DNA from: Bipolaris cookei
Lineage: Eukaryota > Ascomycota > Dothideomycetes > Pleosporales > Pleosporaceae
Length of the DNA stretch: 64,000 bases
Reading direction: 5' to 3'
Assembly (NCBI GenBank): GCA_002286855.1
Contig: NRSV01000007.1
Span: 631,277-695,276 of the forward strand
In this document: piece after piece, positions 1-12,428 of the stretch
Layout: the number at the start of each line of letters is the position of its first letter
Numbering within the stretch: position 1 is the stretch's first letter
Translations under genes and position numbers: made by a program
The notes under the pieces: generated by a model
The model's input: the letters and a program-made list of their open reading frames with translations, nothing else
Told to the model about the DNA's origin: nothing
Databases searched by the model: none

Positions 1-2
1 AG

Positions 3-242
3 GCCTCCTCGCCCTTGTCATCATTTGAGCGGCTGGGCGGACGCAAGCAAGGCTCAGGCAGCACGATGGCTGTAGATGCTACGGCGGGGGAGCGACCGCA
101 GGCGCAAGAGCGGACGGACTCGTTTATGACGCATCATGGGGGTCAGGGGAGTAATGAGAGTGTTGTGGAGAAGAAGATGGTGACGATGACGAAGCGGACG
201 AGTCGGTTTAGGGAAGAGTTGGATTTTGAGGCTGAGGAGTGA
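3..242 (+). CDS. 3' end of an unidentified protein gene (partial)
   Basis: An open frame enters from the left edge and stops with TGA at 240-242, giving about 79 C-terminal residues. The segment is hydrophilic and low in hydrophobic clusters, rich in Ser, Gly, Thr and Glu, and ends in an acidic run (EELDFEAEE). It looks like a disordered cytoplasmic tail. The first in-frame start-like codon (TTG at 15) is almost certainly not a true start, since the frame is open upstream of it. The gene converges on the GRASP gene, whose stop lies about 155 bp away on the other strand. I do not recognise the family, and no domain is visible in the part present. Confidence 0.5.
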   Translation, partial: ASSPLSSFERLGGRKQGSGSTMAVDATAGERPQAQERTDSFMTHHGGQGSNESVVEKKMVTMTKRTSRFREELDFEAEE

Positions 243-398
243 GCAGGATGAGAAATGATTTGAGAGGGATTGGATGGTGATGTCAAAAGGTATGTTTTTT
301 ATTTTTCTTTTGCTTCTTCTTCTTCTTCTTGATTTCAACCGTAGTACTGTGCATTGGAAACGATCAAGTATGACCGTCACTAATATGCAATAGTCTAA

Positions 399-2036
399 TC
401 ATGCCGTCTCTTCTGTCCCAGCGCCAGTTGCACTCTCAGCATCACCTCCGCCTTGCAGCGGTGTACCTGTCCTACTTGCACCACCACTCTTTGGAGGGCC
501 TCTAGGTGGCCCGCCAGCTTTGGGCGGAGGAGGCACGCCGCTGCCTTTCGTCGGTGCATAATCTTGCTCCAGACTCTTCTGCTCGCCTTCCTTGAAATAG
601 TCATCCAGTCCACCGCCACCAGTCGCCGGACTGGCCACATGGTGCGCTCTGCCCTTCTTTTTAGGCGGCGGTGCGGTCCCTTGGGGAGGAGGCGACTTGG
701 CCGGTAGCGCCATGTTGGCTGGGACGAAGAGTTCAGCTGGTGCACCGGGTTGAGCAGGAATGCCCATGGAAGACACCAAGGGACGTTTTTCGTCAAACGA
801 CGTAGTCCCGCTAGCATCGCCTGCCGAGAAGAAGGTTTCCCCAGGAGCTGGTGGAGGCTCATCTAAACCAGCTGGAATACGATGCAGCGCACCGAAACCG
901 AGGACGCAACCCAGTGCTCCCTCACCGCCCCAGTTTCGCGTCGGCGTAATAGTAATGGGTCGGGTCACGTTGTACTCATGGTTGTACACATAGAGTCTCA
1001 ACGGCCTGTTTAGAAAGTCTTCTACAAGCTCGCCAAGTCCAGACTCGCCGCGCACGAGACCTTCGGGGCTGCCAATGACGTAGTCACCGTAAGGAAGTAG
1101 TCCTGCGGCGTCTGCGGGCGAGTTCGGGGCTACATCCAGGATATGCCAGACATCTTCTGCAACGGCAAGCGGTGACCATTGCAGGGCGATTCCTAGCGTG
1201 GGTTGATCTGCTGGGATCTGAAGATATACTTCGCGAATCTTCTGGCCCTACAATGGCTAGTTAGATTCCCGTAATTTGGAAATCAAAACAAATAAATGAA
1301 TAGTAAAAGAAGCAATCAAAACAAAAGCTTAGTTATGACAGCCGATTGACGTGTTCGGGACGTTTGGCAAAATATGCTTTTGAAAAATGTCCGTTGCATA
1401 AAAGAAAATCTGCCGTGAGATACACAAATAGATATGACGCACTCAATGCGGCTCTAAGTGTTTAGTCGACCAAAAAGAAGCACACAGACCCAAAGAAGCT
1501 ACCGTTAATGAAACAACATGGGACGTACCTTTGCACTGAAAATGCCCAGGCTAATGGTTGACCCGGCGCAGTTGCGCACCTCCGTCGCAAAGAGATTGGG
1601 ATCCGGGTTATCCTGTGCAAGAAAAGTGACAGATTAGCCAATGTACACGTCCTAAAGCACGGCTCCCTTTGACTGCACCCATTTCTCGTCCGGGATCCCT
1701 CCTTTTCCCTTCCCCTCCATGCTTACTTGCTTGCTCATCCCCTCTCTTTATCATCCTCCCCTTTTGCCCTTCACGTGCTCTTTCTCAGATACCCTCACAA
1801 AAAAAACTGCACTAAGAAAAATAAAAAAATAAATAAAAACTCACAATAGTCCTCCCATTAATCCCAATCACAAAATCAAACCACGGTTCGAGTGGAATCT
1901 CCAGGTTAGCGTTGCGCAGCACCTGGAAGCCGTACGCGCCATTTGTCGACGATTGGTGCTGCTGGCTGGCGTCGTCATGGAGGGGTGCTGCGTCGAGCCG
2001 CGATATAAAGCGGTTTAGGGCGCCGAAGACAGACAT
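399..2036 (-). CDS. GRH1: Golgi reassembly stacking protein GRASP/Grh1
   Basis: Three exons, 2036-1845, 1612-1529 and 1247-399, splice in phase to 374 residues. Two tandem GRASP-type PDZ domains fill roughly residues 25-205. Landmarks are GFQVLR and FDFVIGING in the first, NPDPNLFATEVRNCAGS and SLGIFSAKGQ in the linking strand, and WHILDV, NSPADAAGL, YVIGSPEG and NWGGEGALGCVLGFGALHRIP in the second. The rest is a Pro/Gly-rich low-complexity tail, as in the family. GRASP proteins tether early Golgi or COPII membranes and support unconventional secretion. Residue 2 is Ser, so the N-myristoylation used by animal GRASPs is not possible; this resembles yeast Grh1, which is anchored by N-acetylation and Bug1. 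The gene is divergent from TGS1. Confidence 0.93.
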
Positions 2037-2356
2037 GACCAGAGGAGGTGTGTGATGCTAGACGGCTGTTCCCTTTATAGAGGCGATTGTGTGTGGAGTG
2101 GGATGTGGGGAGTTTGAGTGTTGGATGGTCGATATAACATGTGGCTTGACGCAAGCAGGGGAATCATGCTGGGTGAGCTAGGCTGGATGCAGTAAGGTGG
2201 GTTCAGGATTGTACTTCTCACTATTGTGGTCTGTCTACCTTGCTGGTGTCTTTGACTGCTGAACTTAACTCTTTTTCTTTTTCTTTTACGATTTTCAGTG
2301 CTTGACCTCTGTGGTTACAGTACTATCGAGTAATAGGAGAAGACACTTTTTCTAAA
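2037..2356. promoter_or_regulatory. Divergent promoter region GRASP / TGS1
   Basis: This 320-bp gap separates two start codons that point away from each other, so it must hold both promoters. A T-rich, pyrimidine-biased run (ctttttctttttctttta) sits 60-80 bp before the TGS1 ATG, which is common just upstream of fungal transcription starts. I see no further recognisable site. Confidence 0.5.
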
Positions 2357-3281
2357 ATGAGTGACAATGCAGACGAGAACGACGTAGACCAGTGGTCCCG
2401 CGTCGAGCAATTCCCCGAACACCTCAAAAAGTATTATTTACCGCCCCTCCCCCTCTCCCATTTTTCAATCATGACGTTATCTCTGCAAAAGAAAGAAGAA
2501 AAATAAATAAATGGTTCTGATGGTTGCATAGATACTGGTTCCAACGCTTCAAGATCTGGGAAAACTACGACCAAGGCATCTGGATGACCGAAGACGCCTG
2601 GTTCGGCGTAACCCCAGAACCCATAGCCAACAAGATAGCTGCGCACATTGCCGAGTCTGCGCCCAAGGAAAAAACAGTCATTGTCGACGCGTTTGCGGGC
2701 GTAGGTGGCAATGCTATTGCACTTGCACGGTCTGGCCGATGGGAACGCGTGTTTGCGATTGAGAAAGATGCGAGGACGCTGAAGTGCGCAAAGCACAATG
2801 CGGAGATTTATGGGGTGGCGAGTAAGATTTTCTGGCTCAATGCGGATTGCTTCGATGCGATCAATAGATTTTCCGGCCAGAAGAATGTTGTGGTATTTGC
2901 GAGTCCGCCTTGGGGAGGTTTGTAGTGGTGGTGCCTTTCTAGTTGATGTGCGTGCTGATAGGTACAGGGACCGAGTACGGGGCAGAGAATGTCTTTGACC
3001 TTACAAAGATGGAGCCGTACAATCTTGATAAGCTCTACAAAGCCTTTACGAAAGTGAGCAACGAAGTGGTATTGTATCTGCCGAGGACGTCAGATCTCAA
3101 TCAAATTGCCAAGTATGGCCAGGATGGTAAGAAGCTCGAGGTGGCACATTATGCTATGATGGGTGCTAGTAAGGTAAGTGAAAATGGATTGTCATGATCT
3201 TAATGGAGATATTAATAGGGATAGGCTCTATGTGTGTATTTTGGAGACTTTGATTTCGAGATGGAGCAGGAGAATGAATAG
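2357..3281 (+). CDS. TGS1: Trimethylguanosine synthase (snRNA/snoRNA cap hypermethylase)
   Basis: Four exons, 2357-2430, 2532-2917, 2968-3173 and 3225-3281, give 240 residues. The protein converts the m7G cap of snRNAs and snoRNAs to the 2,2,7-trimethylguanosine cap, using S-adenosylmethionine. Visible features are YWFQRF and WMTEDAWFGVTPE at the start of the fold, SAM-binding motif I VDAFAGVGGNAIALA (about residues 73-87), the acidic EKD after strand 2, and the catalytic SPPWGG loop (about 148-153) that stacks the guanine. The SPPWGG codons are split by intron 2. The last acceptor was set at 3224, because this restores the family ending ALCVYFGD; the acceptor six bases upstream gives an early stop. 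The protein is short, close to the minimal yeast form. Confidence 0.93.
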
Positions 3282-3827
3282 ATTGTCCACCAGACACAGT
3301 GTCTCATAACCTCTTGTTCGGCCCTACAGCTCTCTAATAATTGATGACTTCCCTGTCTAACTTGGGTTCAGTTTTCTGCCTGCACTGTTCCTATGGACCG
3401 ACAACTATAAGAACGTGTCCTTTTTTTCGTGATGAAGATTAAATGCAGCGCCCCAAAACACCATCGCTATGCATTTGAAAGAAAACTCTCTTCTTAAGAG
3501 AGGAAGAAAGAAAGAATAATATGTGACACGCTTCTTCAGCGCTTCCACTACACCTTCCGTAGAATCCGAACCACCCAGCCCTGTATCAGGCAGATGGCAA
3601 GCATGATGTCCTTTTCCATACCTGCATATACATGAAGGAGCCATACTCATTGCTACTCAGCACATCAAAGCGCACATACGCTCGTTAAAAGTTGATACTT
3701 TGACCACATCTCCATCTCATACCAACGTGAACGCAAAGTTGACGAATAACAGTGCCACGGGACCGCTATTACACCATCGCGATGAGAGACAGACCCATAA
3801 ACACGATCCTCAAGACCGCCCCCGATT
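3282..3827. other. Convergent 3' intergenic region
   Basis: The region lies between the TGS1 and TAF1 stop codons, so it should contain both 3' UTRs and polyadenylation signals. The short frames here have no family resemblance. Nothing else seen. Confidence 0.5.
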
Positions 3828-6800
3828 TCAAGACGGCGAACCGGCAAAAGAAGGAGTGGCAGGAACAGTCGCAGTAGCCGGCGACGCAGCATTCGCATCC
3901 TTGAAAGTGTCGTTTTGTTTCCTCTGGCCATTGAGGAGAGGACAGAGCCTAAAAAAACTGGTTAGCAAAAAACGATCCAAATGATAAAAGAGGGGAAAGA
4001 AATTCAGAGAATTTGTTTACACACTTTTTGTTCGTTTTGATATGGCCCACCTCGCCGCAGTTTGCGCACTTGCGAGGTGTTGCTCCGCCCTTTCCTGGAC
4101 CACCGGTTACGCCTCCTTCGCCTGTCTGCGATTTGTGTAGGCCCTTTGCCTTTTCGCGGCCCTCGCGACGCTCTATGTTGCGGGCGAGACGAGCGAGTTC
4201 GGCCTTGAGCTTGATTTGTTGGGCCTTGTCTACTTCGGGGTCACCGGTGGGCTTGATATCTTCGATGCGCATGTTGAGCAGACGCTCTTGGCGCTTGTGC
4301 TTGATGTAGAGTTGGATGACAGCTGGGTCGGTGACAATTTCTGTGACGTCCTCATACTCATCGTACTTGTTCTTGATGGTACGCGTGATCTTGAGCTTCT
4401 TGCCGCGGTTGTCTGCATTGCTATTGCGAGACATTTGCGACATTGTCTCATCATCATGCCGCATTGTAGCTGGCGTTCCCATCTCAGAACGTTGGCGTGG
4501 AAGATTGTTGCGAGGCACAACCGTGTCGACATCGTCCTCGGTATCGGAAGGCGGGTTCTGAGCAGATAGACTCTCCTTCTGCTTGTTCCAAATACGCTTG
4601 ATAGCGTTCTCATACATAACCTGCTGGCGCTGTACGTTGTAGCTGTGACCGCCGAGTTCCTTCATCTTCTTGCTATCAAGTCGATCAGCGGCACTTTCCC
4701 CAACATCCCTAAAGCCACCCTTCATCGAGACCTTGATAAAACTGAAACCCAAGCCTTGTCCAGTAGGATCACCTTCGCCATGAAGCTCCAACATAGCCTT
4801 GCCGGCACATGCATTCAAGAAGTTCTTTGTGGTGTTCCACGGTGCCAACTTGACATCAGCATTTTCATTGTCTGCTTCATCATCATCGTCACGAATTTCA
4901 TTCGACTTGATACCAGCATCCTGAAGCTGCTTGTCACCAGCATGCATAGAGTCGATAAGACAAACGTCTTCCGGCTTTATCCAAGTGCGTAGAATTGGCT
5001 CCTCTGGTACAGTCTCGCCGGGTACTGGCTCCCAGGTACCAATGTCCTTCTGGTACTTCATAATTTCGCGCATTCGAGAGCGATTTTGCGCAATTTCTGT
5101 GCCTGGAAGATGTTGCTTGATCATTTCGTTACTAACCCAAGGTTGTCGCGCTCCTCTTTGTTGCCCCTTTCGGTACAATCTGAAGGCCAGCATCTTGAGT
5201 CGCTTCTTCGATGCTTCAGTAACCTTTCGGGCATGTGTACCAGGTACTTCGACGGATGGGAACTGCTGACCAACGACCATAAGGTTAGGGATAGTCCGCA
5301 TGAAGTACCTGGGGCCATTAACTCCAGTCCAGCTTCTGCTAACGAGGAAATCGGTCTCTTCAGGCTTGTGTTTGAACACTGGCGCTCTATACATGGCATT
5401 ATGGAGCGTTAGTACCTGCTGACCGGGTTCGACTTGGCCAAATAGAGAGAAAGGACTTTTATCCTGCGGTAACAGAATCGAAGTTTCTCCAATTCCATCT
5501 TCCGGTTTCGGGCGTGCCGTGTCTTCCATGTCTTTCCGCCGGTAGTAGTTGAGAATCTTGATACCCATGCCAAAGTTGGACAAAGTGGTAGGGTACTCCT
5601 CCGAGTATTCGGCGAGGAGAAGATCTGAGTTGTCACCAATGTTGAGATCTTCTGCGGTGGCAAATGCCTCGGACGGCTTGAGGTTTTTCTTGTGCTTCCT
5701 TTTGACCGACTTGAGTGACGAGATACTGGCTCGCTCACCAGGCTTGAATGTAATAGTAGGCCGATGGAAGGATCGAAGCTCGCGATCGGAAAGTGCAACC
5801 TTGTAGAAAGGATACTGCAACTTGAGTGCAGGCAGACTGTGCTCAACGTTCATGTGTCCAATGGTACTGCGGACCTTCTGTTGGCTGCTCTCTTTGAGCG
5901 CATCGTATGCCTCATCATTGGAAATATTGTAGCGCTTGAACATGGGGTTCGCAAGACTACCGCGACTATCACGCTTGAGTCCCAGACCCAATGTTCGAGG
6001 CTTTGGAGGCTCTGCACTCGGCTGTTGTACGTCCAGCAGGAGATGAGGGTCGTTCATGTCCAAGAGAATCTTTTTTGACAGCTTCGCCGTCTCCAGCTCA
6101 GGATCGTCCCAAGTGGGCAAGTCCATGTGGTCGTACACAGAAAACTGAATGGGCTGGTCGTGGTCTCCGAGTCTGCGTTTCTTGTTTGGTGACTGCCCAG
6201 CATTGACACTGTCAGGTGGAGTTGGTGCTTGGCCACTCTCGGAAAGGATTGCAGCACTTGAGTCATCCGGAACTTCCCAATCTTCACAGGCAATTCTGAG
6301 GTCACTCCATGATACATTGCCAATCATTTCGTGGTCGTCAATCGTATCGAAGTGATCGAAATCCATCTGCTCGTTCCCATCACCATCATCTTCTGTAGTA
6401 CTTGTGATCTGTATGATTCCGCCTTGCCCCTCCTCTTGTTGCCGACCGGACTTGGCGGTGGTTGTGGGATGTAATCGAAAACTCTTCTCCTGGTCTGGTG
6501 CGATATCCAGAGTAAGTTTGTTCATTTGGAAAGGCCTTGGTGCCTTTGGCGGAACTTTTGGGATATAAAAGGCGCGTTTTCGCGGTACGAGGCTGAAGAA
6601 ACGTGGCGGTTTGTCCGCCTCGAAGTTGGGCCAAATCTTCTCAAATTCCTCTCTTGATGTCTTTTTAGGTGCATCCGCCAACTCATCCTTCTTGCGAAGA
6701 GACTGGGCGAAGAGGGCCAGCTGTTCACGCACTTCTGGGTCTTCCTCCTCTTCTTCTTCCTCCTCCTCCTGAGTCGCCGTTTGTGGATTGATGCGGCTGC

Positions 6801-7281
6801 TCTGTTGCGATTTGTCCTGGCCAGCCATGTTAAAGCCTTCTTGGACTAGATCTTCGATGGATGTGAGTGGGTCGTCCTTGTGCTGTGTGTTTTCCCGTGT
6901 AGGATCTGAATGATCTGGGTCGTCGCCGAAAAGGTCGTCCTGTGCATCGCCATCACCAAACAGATCATCCATATCCACATCGCCGTTATCGAGTGTGCCA
7001 CCAGAGTCCTGCATTGTGGTTCCGCTAAAGTTGATACCAGTGTCGTCGCCTCCGCCCGACTCAAACTCTTCTTCAGGCAGATCATCATCGCCAATATCCT
7101 CGTAATCCACGGCATCATCCGCCTTCTCGCCAGCCTCCAGTGGACGCGAAGCGATGCCACTTAGCAAGTCTTCTTCGCCTTCCGCCGCCCCCATCTGCGC
7201 CTGGCGCATGATTCTTGCAAAGTCTTCATCTTCCGCTGCGTCGCTGTGGCAGCTCGCCGTTGGGTTGTGCTCGTCGTCCAT
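3828..7281 (-). CDS. TAF1: TFIID subunit TAF1
   Basis: Two exons (7281-4025 and 3948-3828) give 1125 residues. TAF1 is the TFIID scaffold that contacts TBP, TAF7 and promoter DNA. The N-terminus is acidic, with DFARIMRQAQ near a TBP-binding TAND-like segment, then DYEDIGDDDLPEEE and a run of nine Glu near residue 175. The central DUF3591/TAF1 core is clear: IWPNFEADKPPRFFSL, SLFGQVEPGQ, YRAPVFKHKPEETDFLVSR, APWNTTKNFLNACAGKAMLEL and DPTGQGLGFSFIK. A zinc knuckle (CANCGEVGHIKTNKK then LCPLLNG) spans the single intron; the donor and acceptor were chosen to keep it. There is no bromodomain, as in other fungi and unlike animals. The longer frame begins with TTG, so the first ATG (7281) was used. 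Confidence 0.93.
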
Positions 7282-7961
7282 GGTCGCGTGCGATGCGGGC
7301 GTCTTCAAAGGGTGAAATCAGACTGTATGAAGTTCGCTATCGATTCCGGTATAATTGCAGCCGCACAAATTATGGGCAAAAGTGAAGTATGCACCGCGAG
7401 GCGGGTGAAGGACCGAGGGGTGCGCGTACCGTCATTCACGCTGCCACCGCGCTCGGAATCCAGTGACACGGGGTAAAGGCAATCAGGTTAGTTGGTGCAC
7501 TTGTCGCGACCGTGATTCCGATGTATCTCCTGGTGGTTTCGATTCGCCGCAGTCGGTGTGGCCAACGGGCTTGTTGTCGTGTGCAACTGATGGAGGAGTC
7601 GCGGTTCACAAGTTCGAAGGCCGCGGCGAATGGGTCCGTGCGTCGTTCAATGAGCGGCCCGATTAGCGCGAAGGTTCGCGGACATCAGCTTCCGCTCCGC
7701 ATGATATAATATAGCACAATCAACAAACAATCATGACGATAATTTGAACGTTATTATCATATTGAACAAACATCTAATAGGTACAGTCGTCCGAGAAATA
7801 CAACATGAAAATTGCACCAATCGTCAAGTACCAAGCCGTGGACATCTCCCTGTGGTATCGTAACCCCAACTTGCTCTATACCAAACGCATCCCTCGTGAT
7901 ACCATTACCCAAACACCCAAACGCCCGTATTGAGAAGACATAACGCTGCTATTCATTTCCA
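7282..7961. promoter_or_regulatory. TAF1 upstream region and SMC4 3' region
   Basis: The 680-bp tandem gap should contain the TAF1 promoter (right-to-left) next to TAF1, and the SMC4 3' UTR near 7700-7961. The 7700-7800 part is AT-rich. No TATA box or known operator stands out. Confidence 0.4.
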
Positions 7962-10900
7962 TCATGCCTGGGCATTGATATAATCCTTGTTCTCAATTGT
8001 AACACTCTTTGTCTGTCGTGTTGTTAGCCAGGATTCAAGCTACCATAACTTTATCATCGTGTAACTTACCATGTGATTGACCTTGTAAACACCAACCAAC
8101 CGACTCGCAAGCTCAAACATATTGTTTCGAAGCGAAATGACTATGAACTGCGCGTTCTTTGTCCTCTCTTTGATGTAGCTGGCGACAATGCTCACATTTC
8201 GGAAATCCAGCGCGGCGTCAATCTCGTCCATAACGTATAACGGTGTGGGCTTGTAATGGTGCAGTGCGAATACCAAGGCAAGGGATGACAGTGTCTTCTC
8301 TCCACCAGACAAGTTGCTAATGTTTTTCCAAGACTTTTTAGGAGGCATGACAGAGAAACGAATACCTTCAGAAAAGGCATCGAGCGTATCTTCGTACTCG
8401 AGTTCGGCATTGCCACCCATAGTAATCATTTGGTACATCTCCTTGAGACGTGCCGTGATGATGTCAAAGCCTTCCTTGAAGCCCTCTTTGCGTAGGCGTC
8501 GAAGCTCTTCGCATTTGTGCTTTGCAGCATCACGTGCACTGACAGCAGTTGCCAGGTCTGCTGAGCGTGCAGCATGCTCTTCCACACGCTTGCGGTATTC
8601 GGCGAGGACAGACAGATCGACTTGCGTAGACTCATTTTTCTTCTCCAGGTGCGCAATCTGTTCCTTGAGAGTAGCCTTATCCATATCTTGGAGTTCGTCT
8701 TTGCTGTAGGAGGGTAGACCTTCCCCGCCACTGCCGCTTTCTTGCTCTTCGCCCAGGTCTGTTACACTGTTGTACGCGAGCTTGCTCAACTTATCTTGGA
8801 AGTAGGCCTGCTTCTTCTGGAACTCATGAAGAGTCTTTTGTCCTTCTTCGAGCTTGTTGCGCATCTCAATCTCGACAGCACGTGTCTCGTTGAGTTCGGT
8901 CATCTTCTCATCAAGCTCGTTCTTGACGACCTGCAACTCTTCCTTTCTGGTTTCAAGTTCCTCTTGTGCTTCTTCAGCTTGTTGTCGTATTCCAGAGACA
9001 TCTCGTTGTTGAGAGACCATGTCTCCTTCAACCTTCTCGGCTTCGGTGGCAATCTTCTCCAGTTCCTTGATGGCGTCGTTGTGTGCCTTCTCGTGTTTGG
9101 CGCGTTGCTTCTCCTCTTTGGACTTGGAAACCTCAGCGTTTGAAGCCTGTTCAGTGAGCGTATCAATCTGGCCCTTCAGACCATCAACCTTGGCCTTTTG
9201 ACCTCGCAGCTTGACACCTCCAATCTCCATAATCTTGTCTTGTAGGGCCTTGATCTCTGCCTCAATATCTTCTGTCTCGGCGCCAAGCTTGGAAACCTCC
9301 ATCTCCATCGAGGCAATGTTCTTCTCTAGTGATGAGATGCGACCCTTATCCGTCTTAGTAGACGCTTGCTCGCTGCCCAGCTCCTTGATGCGGCGCTGGC
9401 AGTCGAGAATATTGCGGTCGAAACTCTCTAATTCTAGTGCAAGCTTTTGTGCCTTGGTGTCTAGCTCAGGAATTTGCTGGTTGAGATCTCGCAGTCTTGT
9501 CTCTAGCTCGCGCAGCTCTTGCTGGAACTCTGTGAAGGTCTGCTCCAGTGTATCTCGATCCTGTTCAAGCTTGGCAACTTGGTCCCTCGAGACATCTGAC
9601 GCAAGCTTAGATGACATCTTGCCTTTTACCACACGACTTCCACCACCACTCATAGTTCCTGCTGTGTCGATGAGCTTGCCATCCAGGGTAACAACTCGCC
9701 ACCGCTTGGCACCATACGCGATACGCTCAGCTTGGTCCAGGTCCTCAGCTACAAGCGTGTTTGTCATGACCTGGAAAAAGGCGGGCCTGAGTTTTTCATG
9801 CTTGGGTTTGACAAGGTCGAAGAGACGAGGTACGTTCTCTGGAGTTTGAACCGGCGACATGTCGCGCTTGGCAAGACGGTCTAGTAGGATGAAGTTGGCG
9901 CGACCAAGGTTGTTCTTTCGTAGGTATTCAATGCACTGCTGACCAGATTCCACAGTGTCAACAACCATGTTGTCCAACTGTGGACAGGCTGTCGATATGG
10001 CAACATCATACTTCTGATCGATGATGCCCAGATTACCAAGACGACCATGGAAGCCATCAATACGTCCAGACTCCTTCAAGCGCATGAGGCCTGTCAAGAC
10101 GTTGCCTTGAGTCTGAGCAGAAGAAAGACTTGCACGAGCCTCGTCAGCCTTTGCTCTTGCTCCAGAAAGCTTCGATCTCAACAAAGGTTCTTTCTGCGTA
10201 ACTTCTTCAAGCTTGGCTTGCGTTTTCTGTATGTCCTTCTCCACTCGTTTCCTTTCAGCCTTGCATTCGTCAAGCTCTGCAGTCTTAGCCTGTGTGGCTT
10301 CCTCCAACCCTTCAATCCTGGCTTCGACATCGGCGATACCCTTAGCACCCGCATTCTCGCGCTCACGCATAATGTCGAGCTCACTTTGCGCGACAGCAAT
10401 GGCTGATTGCTTCTCGTTGATCTTGGCTTTCCAAGGCTCCAAGGACTTTTGCTTTGCTGCGATCTCGTCCGAAAGACCCTGCGTTTTGCCTGCCAAGCTC
10501 TTTCGAATAGCCTCAAGCTCTTTCTCTTCGACCTTCATGCTTTCCTCGAGTTCAGCGATCTCTTCAGCATAACGTTCGAGATCAGCAGAGTACTGCTTTG
10601 CGAGACTCTCTGCCTCCGAGCGGCCGTAGTAGCTCGTCTCCTTGGTCTTTTCGAGTTTCTTTTGCTTGCCTGCTAGAAACTTTTTCTTCTCTTCGAACTT
10701 GACGGTCTCCTTGTCGATGCGAGCTACTTCCTTTTGGAATTCCTGGTTCTTCTTTTCGAGCTGCTCGCATTCTTTCGCGCCCTTCTTGTACCGGCGCTCG
10801 AGTTCTTTGATCTCTTCTTCGCTGCCCTGATGTCTTTGGAGTTCCTCGTCTAGCTGAGCCTGCAGCTGAGTGACGGATTCTTGGGTGACCTGGATGTGAT

Positions 10901-12428
10901 CATCAAACTCGGAAACATAAATCTGGTAGAGGGTGGACTGCTTCGAAGCGAGCTCATTCTCGTCCCGGATATACGCCAGAGCTTTGTCTTTCTTCTCCTC
11001 TAGAGCGCCCTTTTCTTTTTCCACATGTTGCACACGGTTGCTCTTCTCTCTGCAGACTTCGTTCAGAGTTTCGACTTCCACTTCAGACTCTGCAATTGGT
11101 GTCTTGTACTTGGACGTGCCAATGATATCTTCCAGGTACTCGAGGAGACCATCATCGTGCTCGCCCTGGGCTTTTGGTTTCATCTGCGCAATGGACTCGA
11201 CCTCACCCTGAAGAATGAGAAAGCGCTTGTGGTCCAGATCAACTCCTCGGTCCTTGAGCAGATTTGTGACAATAGTGAACGTTGACTCCTTCCTATTAAT
11301 GTAGTATTTACTCGAGTTGTTCTTGAAAGCCCTTCGCGAAATCACGAGCTGCGAGCCTGGGATAACCTCATGCCCGCCGTCAGGGAGATCTTTGACTTCC
11401 TGGAAGTGGACTTCGACCTCGCAAAAGTCCAGGTTTGGAAATGCAGCCGAGTTGTGGATCAGGGCTGAGAGCTTACTCTGTCTCATCTTGTTTGCGCGGA
11501 AACCAAAGACGAAAAGTAGCGAGTCAATGACGTTGGACTTGCCTGAACCATTGGGTCCCACGACCGAAGAGAATGAGGCATGAAACGGACCCACTTCTTG
11601 CCGACCAGCATAACTCTTGAAGTTGTTTAGAACAAGCCAGGTGATTACTGTGCGCTGCTTTGGTGGGGCAGGCTCATGTAAAGAGGGTATGGCAGCCGCT
11701 CGCCTCTTGACCACAATATCAATGGGTTCGAGCATAGTTTGCTGAGTGGTGGCGTCTTCCAACGCCTTGACCGGAGCTTGTGGCTCTTCCAGTTGCTGAG
11801 CCTCCACTTCGGGCTCTGGTATGGGCGTCTCCTCCTTCGCCTCTATTTTTGTAACTTCAGCAACGGGTTCGGACTTTGCTTCCAGCTCTGGTTGTGATTC
11901 AGGAACAGGCGCTGCGTCGGTCATAATCGTATCGCCGTCGACGTCAGCTTGAGGCGAGCTAGGTACGATAGTTGTTTCTGAGGCCTGTTCGGGTTCAGGG
12001 GATACAGAGGGGTCAGGTGTGAGTAACTGGGACGATTCCTCGACTGGTTCGACCGGGGCAACTGAAGCGCGAGGCTTCCGCCCACGTTTCTTGGGCATTG
12101 CTTTAGGAGGCGAAGAGGCCCTAGTGCTCTCCATTGCACGACTTGATGTCTGTGTAGGCTCCGCCGACTCGGTGACACGAGGCCGCCGCCTTGTAGTTGG
12201 CTTAGGTGTTGCATCTTCGCCCTGTGCTACAGCCTTTTTTGGTCTCCCCCTCCCTCGTCCAGTCTTGAGTGGCGCAGGTGCTGGTGTGAATTCCTCCTCC
12301 TCTTCTTCTTCTTCCTTCACTTCCGGGGTCGGTGTCCTGTTCTCCTCGCCATCCGATTCCTCAATGACGGGCGCCTTTCGGCGTGTCGCAGCGGCGCGCG
12401 TCGACTTCCTGGGTGTCTCAGAAGCCAT
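7962..12428 (-). CDS. SMC4: Condensin SMC4 ATPase
   Basis: One long exon (12428-8070) and a short last exon (8012-7962) give 1469 residues. SMC4 pairs with SMC2 in condensin to compact mitotic chromosomes. A disordered, basic/acidic N-terminal extension of about 255 residues (Pro, Glu and Lys rich, with KRGRKP and RGRGRPKK AT-hook-like motifs) precedes the ATPase head. Walker A is GPNGSGKSN with K297. Coiled coil runs from about residue 430 to 760, then the hinge (GFHGRLGNLGIIDQKYDVAISTA; DTAGTMSGGG), then the return coil. The signature LSGGEK and Walker B VMDEIDAALD (D1401) follow. The 57-bp last intron restores the ending VNHM-TKSVTIENKDYI, typical of SMC4; without it the frame ends in unrelated residues. 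Confidence 0.96.

Noticed and set aside
3219..3224. Upstream acceptor for the last TGS1 exon
   Set aside because: Gives a premature stop after eleven codons, whereas the acceptor at 3224 yields the conserved ALCVYFGD ending.
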